A DNA stretch of 64,000 nt from positions 50,482,598 through 50,546,597 of the forward strand of contig CM043962.1 in the NCBI GenBank assembly GCA_014529385.2, in the 5' to 3' direction. Positions within the stretch are counted from its first letter, which is position 1. Each line of letters begins with the position of its first letter. This document shows positions 44,008-54,204 of the stretch, in pieces. Both the position numbers and the translations under genes were made by a program. This DNA is from Adiantum capillus-veneris. Its lineage: Eukaryota; Streptophyta; Polypodiopsida; Polypodiales; Pteridaceae. The notes below the pieces were generated by a model. That model was not told the origin of the DNA and did no database searches. It worked only from the letters and a program-made list of their open reading frames with translations.

Positions 44008-44293
44008 ACACAGTCACGGCGCTCAAAAACTTACTTTGATTAATAATCTGAGTCCCCTTAGGTTACAAAAACTTTGGCTTATATACCTCAGCCTTGGAGG
44101 TGAGAACATCTCTAACTAATTACATCAGCAAGTGAAATTACTTCGGGATTACAAGCTGGAAACTCAATTGAGTCCCGTTACTTAATGAATGGCTCAAATC
44201 AAAATAATGTCGGAAAGACATTTATTACAATCAATGGTTACAAAATGATGAGTGTGAGCAAAAATGTGGGTGTGATCCTCTGCTGGCTCAACA
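43305..44293 (-). repeat. 5' LTR of gypsy element
   Basis: 989 bases, with TG...CA ends in both readings. It contains a CT microsatellite at about 43931-44004. It matches the two pieces of the 3' LTR (20380-20566, 25483-26283) with a few percent differences. The palindrome arrays lie outside it. The flanking duplication tctgcc follows at 44294. Confidence 0.93.
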
Positions 44294-44323
44294 TCTGCCC
44301 CAATCCTTTTTCGAATCCCACTA

Positions 44324-44325
44324 CT

Positions 44326-44399
<74 letters not shown>

Positions 44400-44456
44400 T
44401 GTGGTGTGTGTGTGTGTGTGTGTGGTATGTGTGTGGTGTGTGTGTGTGTGTGGTTT
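44324..44456. repeat. GT microsatellite
   Basis: About 130 bases of nearly pure GT with a few GTGG interruptions, just outside the gypsy element. A second GT tract lies at 44645-44711. A phrase around 44621 (gcatggtcgagagagatcag) resembles one at 20186 on the other side of the gypsy element. Confidence 0.92.
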
Positions 44457-44664
44457 TATGGGTCTAACTCTCCCAGCGCTTTAACACAGGCACCTCAAAA
44501 TGTGGAGGTGAGGCAGTAGGAGGGGCCTGCCCTTGAGTTGTAGGAGTGGGGTTTGCCATCCCTGCTGCAACCATGCAAGAGGGAAATTTTGCAACTAAGG
44601 AAAGAGGATGACAATAAGAGGCATGGTCGAGAGAGATCAGTTTTGTGTGTGTGTGCGCGCGCGC

Positions 44665-44711
<47 letters not shown>

Positions 44712-44713
<2 letters not shown>

Positions 44714-45245
44714 ATGGGAGGAAAGGAGATTGTAAAGATGGCGAGGCTGTGAATATGTATGCAATAGTATTATAGTAAGGACTCATGGCAAGAGTACAAG
44801 CGGCTCCACATCCAAAGCACACGTGAGTACAACGCATCCAATTATTTGTGGTGCCATAGCTGGTAGAGCCTAATTAGGGGCGGACAACAAATATTGTGGT
44901 ACTTGAAGCAGCAGCAACATAAGTGACTCAGCCGCCTCTTAGGATTTAACAGAGAAGGTTTCGTTGTTTTCTACAGCTAATGCAATGATATATTTCCACC
45001 TAGATCTAGCAGGCTTGCAACCACTACCCAATAAGTTCGCAACATTTTTTTAGAGTTGCCCAATTACAATTTTCTTAGAATTGCCCATGGCCAACACGTT
45101 TGCAACCAGAGACCCATGCGGATTGGCTCTATGGTGGGCAAGTTGCAAGTTGGGTATTTTTGTTCGTTATGAACATTTGCAATGCTCCTGTTGCATGCCC
45201 TTAAATAGGCTTGAGCAGCCACCAATGTGAAAAGGTGTTTGAAGC

Positions 45246-45291
<46 letters not shown>

Positions 45292-46064
45292 ATGATGACC
45301 TCACAATTTCTTTACTGTTGGCCATGGAAGCAGATGAACCATAGGTCTGTAGAAGGCATCTTCCAACCTACAAGCATATACAATGTTTGAACCCCATAGA
45401 AGAGCCTTGAAGTGTCTTACTTATGGAGAACACTTTGAGTGCTCTTTATCTGAGGCAAGTCCTCCACAATAGGGCAGATTGCACAGAGCTCCAATGTGCC
45501 ATCCTAGGAGCAACTTGGCTCTTCTAAACCTCCTCCTTGGGAATACAAGCAACATGTCTCCCTGACCAACTTGCTTTTGGTGCTTTCTTACCCCTAGATT
45601 ATTGGCCTCCATGGTGGTTTCCATATCCATAATTGGGTTTATCTTTAAATACTTCTGCAAGAAGATTGTTTTGGAACTGATCTTACTTGCAAATAGCCCA
45701 TTTTATACTCTTATCTTGGGCATCTTTGTATTTGGAGGTTTTCTTGCATCTGCTTTCTTATGGTTCAAGCCATTTGAACTCGCAAATGTAGAAGACAAGC
45801 AAAATCGAGAAGAATATGGGCTCTTGGATTGATGTTGTTAAGATCGAGCAGATGGGTTCTTGGATTGATGGTACTGTAAGATTCATGTTGAATGCTTCTT
45901 GGTTATTTTGTATTATGAGCTATGGATACATATACGGGAGACTTGAATCTTTTGCCTTCTTCAAAATTTCCCATTTTTTGTGCATGTAGTTTGGATTATT
46001 GTCGTTTGATAAAATTAGAAGTCAATCATGTGAATGTGTGTGTGTGTGTGTGTGTGTACATACA
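44712..46064. other. Non-coding stretch with a GA microsatellite
   Basis: Contains a GA tract at about 45249-45287 and a GT tract at about 46037-46057. Short frames exist on both strands, but none shows a recognisable motif, so no gene is called. Confidence 0.5.
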
Positions 46065-46354
46065 TCTACTATTGTATTAAAAACACAGGAGGAGCCCCCC
46101 ACGTGGCTGCAAATGCCTACAGCCATGGGAGGTTGGCCCTTCCCCTCCCTTTCAGTTGCATCCAACGTGCCCCTTTCCCTCTCTTTGTGGTTGCGGAGCT
46201 CCACGATAGCGTAGCCAACATGGCACTGTACCAAAAGGGGGGAGGAATTTTGACCCCCGGCCACGTAGTGTCAGCTATGCCTTGCAACCCCGGCGACTCT
46301 GCAAGACACATAGAGGGATAGAGAGAGGCCGCCGGAGGCGGCCGGCCATACTAG
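46065..46354 (+). mobile_element. Small non-autonomous Helitron, about 290 bp
   Basis: The 5' end reads TCTACTATTGTATTAAAAA, close to the plant Helitron pattern, and is preceded by A. The 3' end has a GC-rich hairpin (GGCCGCC, loop GGA, GGCGGCC) nine bases before the terminal CTAG, which is followed by T. Insertion between A and T without target duplication, a TC start, a 3' hairpin and a CTRR end are the defining Helitron features. There is no coding capacity, so movement would depend on a Rep-helicase from elsewhere. Confidence 0.75.
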
Positions 46355-46382
46355 TAATAGTAAAGGGAAAGAGGCTATTGAT

Positions 46383-46697
46383 ATGATTGAGAATGATTGT
46401 AATGGGATGTATGCATTTTGCATGCTTGCAAATGAACGTTCCTCCCCCACTCCTTTGGAAAAGGGAGAATGTAGTAATGTTGTGGTGTCCAAAACTCGAG
46501 GAAGGCCTAAAAAGGCCAAAATAATGCAAAGTGATGTCATGCGTCATGCTAGTGAGGAAAACTCAGATATGGAGTTTGAGGAAGTTGGAGCAAGAGTCCG
46601 TGGAACTCCATTTCATGTCTTGGAATGGATGGGTGGAGAGGGAAAAGAGAGAGAGAGCCACCAAATAAAATTTTCTCATTTCTTGAATGAATGCTGA
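46383..46697 (+). CDS. Hypothetical small protein with AT-hook-like motif
   Basis: A 104-codon frame between the two Helitron-type ends contains SKTRGRPKKAK, an R-G-R-P core flanked by basic residues as in AT-hook DNA-binding motifs, and an acidic stretch (EENSDMEFEEVGARV). There is nothing else I recognise. It may be a captured gene fragment. It could also be a chance frame. Confidence 0.3.
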   Translation: MIENDCNGMYAFCMLANERSSPTPLEKGECSNVVVSKTRGRPKKAKIMQSDVMRHASEENSDMEFEEVGARVRGTPFHVLEWMGGEGKERESHQIKFSHFLNEC

Positions 46698-46842
46698 CTC
46701 ACCATTGATTTCATCCCAAAAGCGATTGAATGCATTTTAGCTTTCTACATCTTTATTTCCTTTGGAGATTGTAGATGCAATCATCAAAGAAACAAACCGT
46801 TATGCAAATGATGTTAGGCGTGCAAAGAGAAAAATATACAAC

Positions 46843-46870
46843 TACTAGTATGGCCGGCCGCCTCCGGCGG

Positions 46871-46878
<8 letters not shown>
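46843..46878 (-). mobile_element. Second Helitron 3' end in inverted orientation
   Basis: This 36-base segment is a perfect inverted copy of 46321-46356, including the GC hairpin and CTAG. Read on the minus strand it would be another Helitron 3' terminus, followed by T. Its body would lie to the right, but the sequence enters a CT tract at once and I could not find a matching 5' end. Confidence 0.6.

Positions 46879-46908
<30 letters not shown>
46871..46908. repeat. CT microsatellite
   Basis: A short CT tract adjoins the inverted Helitron end. A corresponding GA-like stretch precedes the hairpin in the other copy (gggatagagagagg), so the tract may be an expansion of element sequence. Confidence 0.85.
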
Positions 46909-46909
<1 letters not shown>

Positions 46910-47175
46910 CAGTGCTCAATGTCGTCATGGCCACAGGGCACACTGGCCAGAGCAAGCAAAGGGCCAAAATGACTGATGAGAGCAAATTGATACAAACTTG
47001 GTGGAGCTTAACTGTCTTCAAAAGGCCAAAATGGTATCAAGCACGTTGAAAGAGGAAGTACGAAAGGCACTACAGGAAGGGAGGGCGAGAGAGAGAGATG
47101 TCTCTCATAAAATCTTTTCCTTTTATCTCATCATCTTGATATATACCAAACAATTTACTAAGCACAAATAAATAA

Positions 47176-47180
<5 letters not shown>

Positions 47181-47230
<50 letters not shown>
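47181..47230. repeat. GA microsatellite
   Basis: About 50 bases of GATA then GA units. Surrounding sequence 46909-47180 has no supported gene. Confidence 0.9.
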
Positions 47231-47232
<2 letters not shown>

Positions 47233-47234
47233 CC

Positions 47235-47945
47235 TTTGGTCAAAATCACGGATCTGCAGGTAAGTTGATGTGTTGTCGAGATCTAGAAGCATAAAAAACA
47301 ATCCAAAAGATCGAAGAGCAGGCAGGGGCACTTTTGAGAACTTCCAAAATTTGTTGCAGCTCCTCCTTATAATCCACAAATGCATGGAAGATCGTTCCCA
47401 AAGTCGTTTTACCATAGCTCTGCAAGCGCTTGTAGAGGAAGAACTGTCAGAGAGGGGTGGAAGAGGGCTGAGAGGCGAGGAGGGCAAGCAGGAGATCTGC
47501 ATGTTGAGCCACGTCTCTCCAAGGATTCCCAAAGTGCAGGCATGGTGTTTCATGAATGCCTATACCTTTGGCTTGGCAAACGGGCTCCCCTTCAGCAGGA
47601 TGTGCGTCGTGGGCAGTCCCAACACCATTTCATGCAGCCTAGTCTATTGCCATCGATGATGGTGAGGTAAGGCTAGGAACTCCCCTTCGAAGTCCTCCAT
47701 GGTCGCCTCTCACAACACCGCATGCATTCGAGCAGGTGCACGGTAGTTAGATGCCTCTAACTGTTCATGCAAAACATTGGCAAATCATGCAGAGGGCTAT
47801 CAAGCTGGCAAGCAGCATCCCTCATAAATGGACAGGGGCAACTCCACGTCATGAGCCTCCCGCTCAACAAGAATAAAGTAGTTGTGGTTTGGTCGTGCAG
47901 TTGTACTGTAGCTGCATTAAATCTCTCTTGCACTTCCATTTAGTT
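47235..47945 (-). other. Possible degraded coding remnant
   Basis: On the minus strand, short frames with several stops have codon-like composition (for example VEREAHDVELPLSIYEGCCLP near 47840). I do not recognise a family and no frame stays open beyond about 130 codons. It may be an old gene fragment or a transposon remnant. Confidence 0.2.
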
Positions 47946-47966
47946 TATTGATGAACCTTGCACACG

Positions 47967-47973
<7 letters not shown>

Positions 47974-48052
<79 letters not shown>
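47974..48052. repeat. GA microsatellite
   Basis: About 80 bases of pure GA. The long Arg-Glu and Leu-Ser frames across it are artefacts. Confidence 0.92.
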
Positions 48053-48054
<2 letters not shown>

Positions 48055-48676
48055 CCTGTGCCATCCGGTGCGCACTGATGAGGGCTCACAGGAAACCAAC
48101 TTACAACCCCACCTTTTGAAATTGGGAGAGACGGAGCGAGAGAGAGTGAGACAGTGTACCATATCGTGTTTTTGTGATAGTTTCCTGAACGTGCTACTAG
48201 CTATACAGGCTTTTCTTCTTAGGATGTGCTTGCCCAGATCTAAGACGTAGTAGAGAAGGAGATGAAGGGGTTGAGCTCATTGGAGATGGCCACAGACAGT
48301 AGCACCAGGCTTTGTGGGCAGGGTGCTGCAAACGTCGAGATGGTTGGCGGTAGTGGGGGCCGTTGCACCATTAAGCAGCAGCACGCTGGACACAGCTTAG
48401 CATCTAGATGAGTGGCATTAGCTTCGCTATCTGTGATTCAACCACATTGCTATATGCGCTCCAAGCACTCCTGTAGCAACGTGCTACCAGTGGTGCCTAG
48501 CTTCTGAGGCTCGCTGTTGCTGTGCCTAGATGCACCATGGCTGGCACGTCTATGCAGTGTTAGTTGGAATAGCATACATAACTGCTTTCTCTCCCTCTCT
48601 CACCCGAGCTTTGACTCTCGACCTTTGGGTTCCTCGCCCTCAAAGTGCGGGTTGGACCTCGATCTTTGGGGAGTAA

Positions 48677-48677
<1 letters not shown>

Positions 48678-48741
<64 letters not shown>
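48678..48741. repeat. CT microsatellite
   Basis: About 62 bases of CT. Flanking sequence 48053-48677 and 48742-49180 shows no supported gene. Confidence 0.92.
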
Positions 48742-48745
<4 letters not shown>

Positions 48746-49188
48746 GGGTGCCTTGCCAGCGCATCCACATGGAGTCTTCGTGGCAATTTGGCCTCCTATG
48801 GACCATGCCACACTGGCTGCAAGCATGTTACATGTACACATTAAAGTAGAGATTCTAAAGGGAAAATAAGGAAAATGTTGCCACGTGGATGAGCATGTGT
48901 GCCTTTTTAACATAGATATAAGATGAGAAGGTGGGAAGGCCTAGATAGGCAATCTTTCTTTAGGTTCTTGGGCTAAATATTTCTTTCTCTAGATTATTGG
49001 ATGTTGTGTATACACATGCTTTCATTATATACAAACATTGGCACAAAGACATTAGTCACCATTGTGGAGTTGCAAACTCTTTTAGTGGATAATGTATTTT
49101 GTGAGGAACATCTGTCACTAAGGGTTCATGCTTCAATTGATGCATTTGAAAGAAATTCATTGTCGCCCTTATTTTTTTCTCTGAATAA

Positions 49189-49220
49189 ATCCCCCCCCCC
49201 CCCCCCCCCCCCCGCCCCTC
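49189..49220. repeat. Poly-C tract, then A and CA runs
   Basis: A run of about 24 C interrupted by one G, then an A run and CA repeats to about 49240. A CT tract follows at 49460-49493. Homopolymer length is likely to be unreliable. Confidence 0.85.
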
Positions 49221-49456
49221 AAAAAAAACACACACACACGAACGAGCCCTGCATTAAACAAAATGTTTGGCAACCCTTTGGAAAAGTGGATGGTCTTCCC
49301 ATTTTAAAGAAATTTATCTTTTTGTAGGGAAATTTTAAAATCGGCACGTGGCGTGGTGTGGATTCAGCAGGGATAGAGGGTCGTGCGACCAAAGGCAGCG
49401 TTGCAAGCGACGAGTGTCAGAATGTAGCGAAGAATGCCAGGCACTAGGTGAGGTTG

Positions 49457-49493
<37 letters not shown>

Positions 49494-49496
<3 letters not shown>

Positions 49497-50380
49497 GCTT
49501 CTCTTTCCGAACGTCTGTCTCGCAGTGCATAGCATTCTATTTTAGTAAAGTAAGGAACTTTGAGTACATAGTTGAAAGAGAGAAATGAAACAACATTGTT
49601 AGCTAATGAAGCTGCAAACATTATTTTGGCCTAAAATATTTTTTATCAATTTCTATTATGTCCAATATAAGCTATCCTAAAGTCTTTTTGTTAGTCAATT
49701 CCATCAATGGAAGAAACTACAAGTGCAAAGATCACTAGAAAAAGCCACTAAAGTGGCTCTGTTTATCTAGTGTATGGCGAGGTTTTTGCTATTTTAAAGA
49801 GAAAGTGGGACTTAGTAGCATAAGAAAACTATGCCATACTTTAGTATATGCTCCTTGGGATTTGATTTGCTTTAAACTCTATAGATGGTTTTTTGAAACA
49901 AAGTTCTGAAAATTTGTTAAAACTTAACGTTTAGACTCCAATTATTTACTATTCACTATCTTTATGGAATTATTTTTTTAAGTGTAGTATTTTGTTTCAA
50001 CTAAGCCTTGATATACTTAACACACCTATGGTATAAATTTTCACTATTATTAGATCAGTTCTATGAAATGATTTTTTTAGAAAGAGGTAAAAAGGCCACT
50101 TTCATGGTCTTTTTGTTACAAAACTAGTGTTAAATCTTAATATAATATTTTATTTCATATTTTTTCTATTTTTTAATCTATATTTCTCTCTCTTTGTTTT
50201 TTCTCCTTATCTCTCTCTCTCTCTTTCTCTTTGTTTTCTTCTCTCATCTCTCTTTCTCTTTGCTTTCTCTCTTTCTCTCAATGTGTGTGTGTATGCATTC
50301 TTTGTTTATGCATGCATGTGTATATTTTTTGTACATTCAATGTGTGTGTGTGTGTGTGTGTGTTTTTGTTTGTGCATGTG

Positions 50381-50426
<46 letters not shown>

Positions 50427-50636
50427 GACACAATGTGTGTGTGTGTGTGTGTGTGTGAAAGAGGGAGAGAGAGAAAGAGGGGAGGGGAACATGAGAGGGA
50501 GGAGAGGGAAGAAGCATACATGGCTCTCCTTCCTCTCCTCGTGTGTGTGAGAGGGGGGGAGGTGGGAAAGAGAGAGAGATAGAGAGAGAGAGAGAGAGGC
50601 GTGTTATACCTATCTCGCTAGAGCGTCGAAATACAA
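49494..50636. other. AT-rich and microsatellite-rich non-coding stretch
   Basis: Holds TC-rich and TG tracts at about 50180-50460 and GA tracts at 50570-50600. CACTAG at 49733 and CTAGTG at 50124 could be ends of a small element, but flanking trinucleotides differ (gat, tta). No gene is seen. Confidence 0.45.
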
Positions 50637-50639
50637 ATC

Positions 50640-50833
50640 TGAGATCTGAGTTTTTGGCACTCTCGTTTTATTTTTTTACTCCTGTCGGCATTGCTATGAT
50701 CGTCGCTATAAGCATCACTATGCATCAAATAGTATAGCAATGCTTATAGCGATAGGGACGATCATAGTGACGCTGTGGATTTTTACATTTGAGCGTCGCA
50801 GTGCGTCGCTAATATGAAGAACCTCTTGTAGTG
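50640..50833 (+). mobile_element. Right end of a further CACTA element
   Basis: The segment ends gaacctCTTGTAGTG, the complement of CACTACAAG, followed by taa. Subterminal motifs gcgtcgcagtgcgtcgct precede it, and an imperfect inverted repeat of about 40 bases per arm (tgctatgatcgtcgctataa against its complement) lies at 50686-50775. The left end was not found, so the element is partial or its start is unrecognised. It abuts the leader of the second gypsy element. Confidence 0.55.
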
Positions 50834-51045
50834 TAAGTAGAAACTACCACCATCAAATTTAGGTTAAAAGATTAAGGGAAAAATGGTGAAAATCATATTT
50901 TGGACGAAATGACCATAACTCGGAAATTCTAAAAATTTGATGGTAGAGACCTCAAAAGTCATCCAAATTCAAAAATTTGTGGGTCAAGGGCATCAACAAA
51001 CTCTCTAGAATCCTTCCAAAAAGTTTGGAAAATTTTTGTGGAGGA

Positions 51046-52174
51046 ACATGGATTGCAATCCATGTCCCCTAGAGACCAGTGACATTGTGTATCAATGGGA
51101 ACCTACTCTCATCAAGTTTTCTTGAAAGCAAAGTCTAAATCACATCAGAATTGGCTAGTAGGAAAAAACCAGCAAAACAGACATTGCAAACACAAAATTT
51201 GGGAATTTTTAACTTTTTGGGATCCAAATTCTAAAAGAGGTGAGATTTGGCTTCTACAAGGGATAGAGAACCAACAAAACAAAATTCATGAAAAAATGCT
51301 ATCAAACATGGATCGGGATCCATATACCTTTTGACATTTGGGGATGATATTTAACAAGTACATCTCTGATATCATTTGTAACAACTTTCCCAAAAGACAC
51401 AATGTCAAAAAATTAAAAAAAGTTGGTCAAAACCAAATACAGAAACTAGTCAAAAACCACAAAGCAGACAGAAAAACTCACTTTTGACTGGAAAAAAGTT
51501 GTCCAAATTCAAAAAGAAGTGGTGGAGTAGACTACTGACACTGCAGGTAATCATCAAGCCAAATTTGGTATTCGGATGTGATGGAACATGGATCGCGATC
51601 CATGTACCTCATCAAAAAAATTTGGTTGAGATTTGAGCAGTAGGTAGCTGGTACCATTTGGAACAACTTTCCCAAAAGAACGATATGCAAAAAACGTTGT
51701 AAAAAGCGATCAAAAGAGCCAAAAATAGAACATTCTCAACTATCACAACAGACTGTAGAAATCAGTTTTGGTAGGCCAAAACTGATCCAAATTCAAAAAG
51801 ATTTGTGAAGCAAGCTACAAACATCACAAGCTATTAGCACACCAAAGATCAAGTCCAAAAATGGTGGAACATGGATCGCGATCCATGTACCCCTAAGAAA
51901 TTTTTGGACATAAACTTTTCCAGCCTGTAGTAGAGACCATTGTAAACAAAAGTCTTCAAAAGAGTTGGTCAAAAAAGTCCAAAAAAATCATCAAAAGTGC
52001 AAAAAACAGTTCAAGGTGAGAAGCCTAAAACAGACTTAGGGATTGACTTTTGGCGGGCCTAAACAAGTCCAAATCACATAAAAACCATATAGCAGGGATC
52101 AGGAGACCAAGAACAAGCTATGTGCTAAGTTTTAGTGCAATGTGACACATAGGTACATGGATCGCTATCCCTGT
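51046..52174. repeat. Palindrome array of second gypsy element, left part
   Basis: A 20-bp palindrome (arm ACATGGATCG or ACATGGATTG followed by its reverse complement) starts at 51046, 51306, 51586, 51869 and 52155. The copies at 51046, 51586 and 51869 are perfect; those at 51306 and 52155 have two or three changes. Intervals are 260, 280, 283 and 286 bases. Most are followed by acc. The surrounding monomer is AT-rich with recurring ccaaattcaaaaa and ggtcaaaa phrases. No coding is supported. Confidence 0.92.
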
Positions 52175-52215
52175 TTCTCTATCACAGACTGATACCAAAG
52201 TTGCACTATAGCTAG

Positions 52216-52390
52216 CACTACAACAAAAAAGGGGGCCTTCGACGCAGGTTTCGACGCTCTCCGTAAAAAAAACCGTCGAAATACGCGTCCCTACAAAAAC
52301 GTCGCAATATGCGTCGATATATGCGTCGAAAGGCACTGTTATCAACGCATATTTCAACGTGCCTAGCGACGCAGATTGCGATGACCATAA
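52216..52390. repeat. Subterminal repeats of CACTA element, left
   Basis: The motif gcgtcga or its complement tcgacgc recurs about every 20-30 bases (gcgtcgatatatgcgtcgaaa). The same motifs appear near the right end. They are probable binding sites for the TnpA-like protein. Confidence 0.75.
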
Positions 52391-52667
52391 CAAAAAAAAA
52401 AAAAAATCTTGGACAAAGGACAGGCAGCCTGGCCTGTGCCCAGTGAAAAGATGGACACAGCCACAGCCAGACTTCCTGTCCTCTGCCCAAGAAAGTGAGC
52501 AACACCAAAATCAACCGTGCTCCCGCAGAAATTTTGGCAGAATTCCCTTCGTTTTAACATAAACTTTTCAAAAAAAACCATATGTATACGTCTCCTACAT
52601 GCTATCCATGTAGGATCTCACATGAGATTTAAGGAAAATGAAAGAAATGAAATGAACTTTGTGCAAA

Positions 52668-52795
52668 ACCATAACCATAATGAACTTTGTGTAAACCATA
52701 ACCAAATTAAAACCATAACCGGCCATAACCATATTGATCAAAACCATAATGATAACCATAACCATAAACAAAACAATAACCATAACCATGTCTAT
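52668..52795. repeat. ACCATA minisatellite downstream of TnpA-like gene
   Basis: Irregular accataaccataa units over about 130 bases. In element orientation this is TTATGG, the same unit found at the same place in the CACTA element at 9.7-14.9 kb. Bases 52796-53170 have no supported gene. Confidence 0.75.
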
Positions 52796-53174
52796 ACAAA
52801 AAAGAGACACAGAAGCGTGTATGTGTCTCACAAAACATATATATGAAATCCACTGATGACTAAGCGTCACAACCTACACATAGGACAAGTCACAAAATTA
52901 GTATTGATATTACTTCACATATACTTATTTAATTAAATCAACTCACACATATTAACATCTCACCTCAATCGATCAGCGAGACTCTAAGGCCTCCCAGTCT
53001 AGAGGCTCTCCTGAGGCATCAAGATCATTCAATACTTCATAAATACCTCTGCGACATCCATCTGTCTCCTCCTAGCGTGTCGGGGCTCGATGCATTGCAA
53101 GATTTTGCGTTTATACAAAAATCAAAGTAATTAAGAATACATGATTCATCACGTTTAAAAAAACGTCATAGCTA

Positions 53175-54112
53175 GGATTGGATTGGCAACTCACAAACTC
53201 GTAAAGAAAGGTGTCGAAGCCTCCGCTGCCAAGATGACATGTCCCCCTGGTCATCTGTCGAATCTGCGCGGCCTGACGCTGTTGTCTGAACCGCGTGTCC
53301 GCTGTCCGCTCATCCTCCCTGATCTGCTACCACGTCTCGTGTGGGATGCCCGAAGGCTTCGACGAGCCGATCCTGAAAGCCTATCGAGCTACATCTCGTC
53401 GATGTTTCACGGTGTCCCGTGCGACACCCTTGATCCACCTCCTCAGAAGATCCTTTGAACCTGGAGCAGGCTGATACTCTCTCATGATGGTCTCCACTAT
53501 ATAATTGATTTTGTCGCGATCCTACTCAGGTCAAGGCGTCATAATGCTGGTCGAAAATTGTAGCTCCGCGAGCTGGCGAATTTGCTGTCTCATCTCAGTC
53601 CCGACTCTATCCATGTCAACAGAACCATCTGCCCATACAGTATAGAGCTTGGAGGCACTAGGATCATGTGCCCCCCAAGGTGTCCGAGGTTTGTCGAGAG
53701 GTGTGTCTAGGTAGGACGGGGCTCGTGAGCGAGGAGGGGTCGAAGCATCTGTGGACCCTCCTCCACAAAAACCACCACCTCCACCTGACGATCACCGAGA
53801 TCGACGAGTGCACCTGTGATGCGGAGATGAGGACGTACCCACCTCTGCCGCACCCCTAGGTGTCGAAGCGGCCGTGATGGGAGACCTTGCATGCGTCGTA
53901 TCCGTAGGCGTCCCCCCCATAGGTGTCCCCCCCATAGACGTCGGACCCTCGGGTGTGAAGCCTGGAGGCGTAGTACCCGTGCCTCTGGCTACCCAGTACT
54001 GAGACGCCTCTGCCATCTGACTGGGCATCATCCGTGTGACGAAGCCCATAAATGCATATGCACTCATAAAAGCAGGATTTGGAAACTGGTCTGCCATACT
54101 AAATTCCTGCAC
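53175..54112 (-). pseudogene. TnpA-like protein, decayed (CACTA, minus strand)
   Basis: The N-terminal frame (54112-53792) reads MADQFPNPAFMSAYAFMGFVTRMMPSQM, then a Pro/Thr/Gly-rich linker (TPEGPTSMGGTPMGG). Further on, in broken frames, come YIVETIMREYQPAPGSKDLLRRWI and VARDTVKHRRDVAR, and after stops CHLGSGGFDTFLYEFVS. These pair with NYIVEAIQREYRPAERY and HLGSGGYNTLRRDFVS of the plus-strand gene at 13.5-13.8 kb. The family is the Ptta/En/Spm TnpA type. The plus-strand frame at 53183-53458 is a shadow. Confidence 0.6.
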
Positions 54113-54204
54113 AAAGAAAGTAAAAGAAAGCGTCAGAACACCTTTGTTTAAATTAACATTAAACTTAATTTTAAATGAAAGTCTTCACACAAACACTTAC
54201 AGGC

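Larger units (their letters stand above)
20380..44293 (-). mobile_element. Large Ty3/gypsy LTR retrotransposon, about 19 kb without nested insert
   Basis: The element is bounded by TGTTAAGGCGG at 20380 and GGCTCAACA ending at 44293, with the 6-bp direct repeat tctgcc at 20374-20379 and 44294-44299. The 5' LTR is 43305-44293. The 3' LTR is split in two (20380-20566 and 25483-26283) by a nested element. Internal order in element direction: tRNA-Asp-type PBS, palindrome array A, gag, protease-like domain, RT-RNase H, integrase, second protease domain, tail, palindrome array B, extra ORF, PPT. The coding block was probably one gag-pol frame and now carries stops and frameshifts. Size and extra ORF recall Athila/Tat-type gypsy elements, but lineage is not proved. 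Confidence 0.93.

Noticed and set aside
45602-45832. Small hydrophobic membrane protein
   Set aside because: It has no homologous motif, no context and a T-rich composition that gives hydrophobic residues by chance.
49733-50129. Small CACTA-like MITE (CACTAG ... CTAGTG)
   Set aside because: Flanking trinucleotides differ (gat and tta) and the inverted match beyond six bases is weak.
53183-53458. Plus-strand 91-codon gene
   Set aside because: It is the antisense shadow of the TnpA-like reading on the minus strand, which has recognisable motifs.
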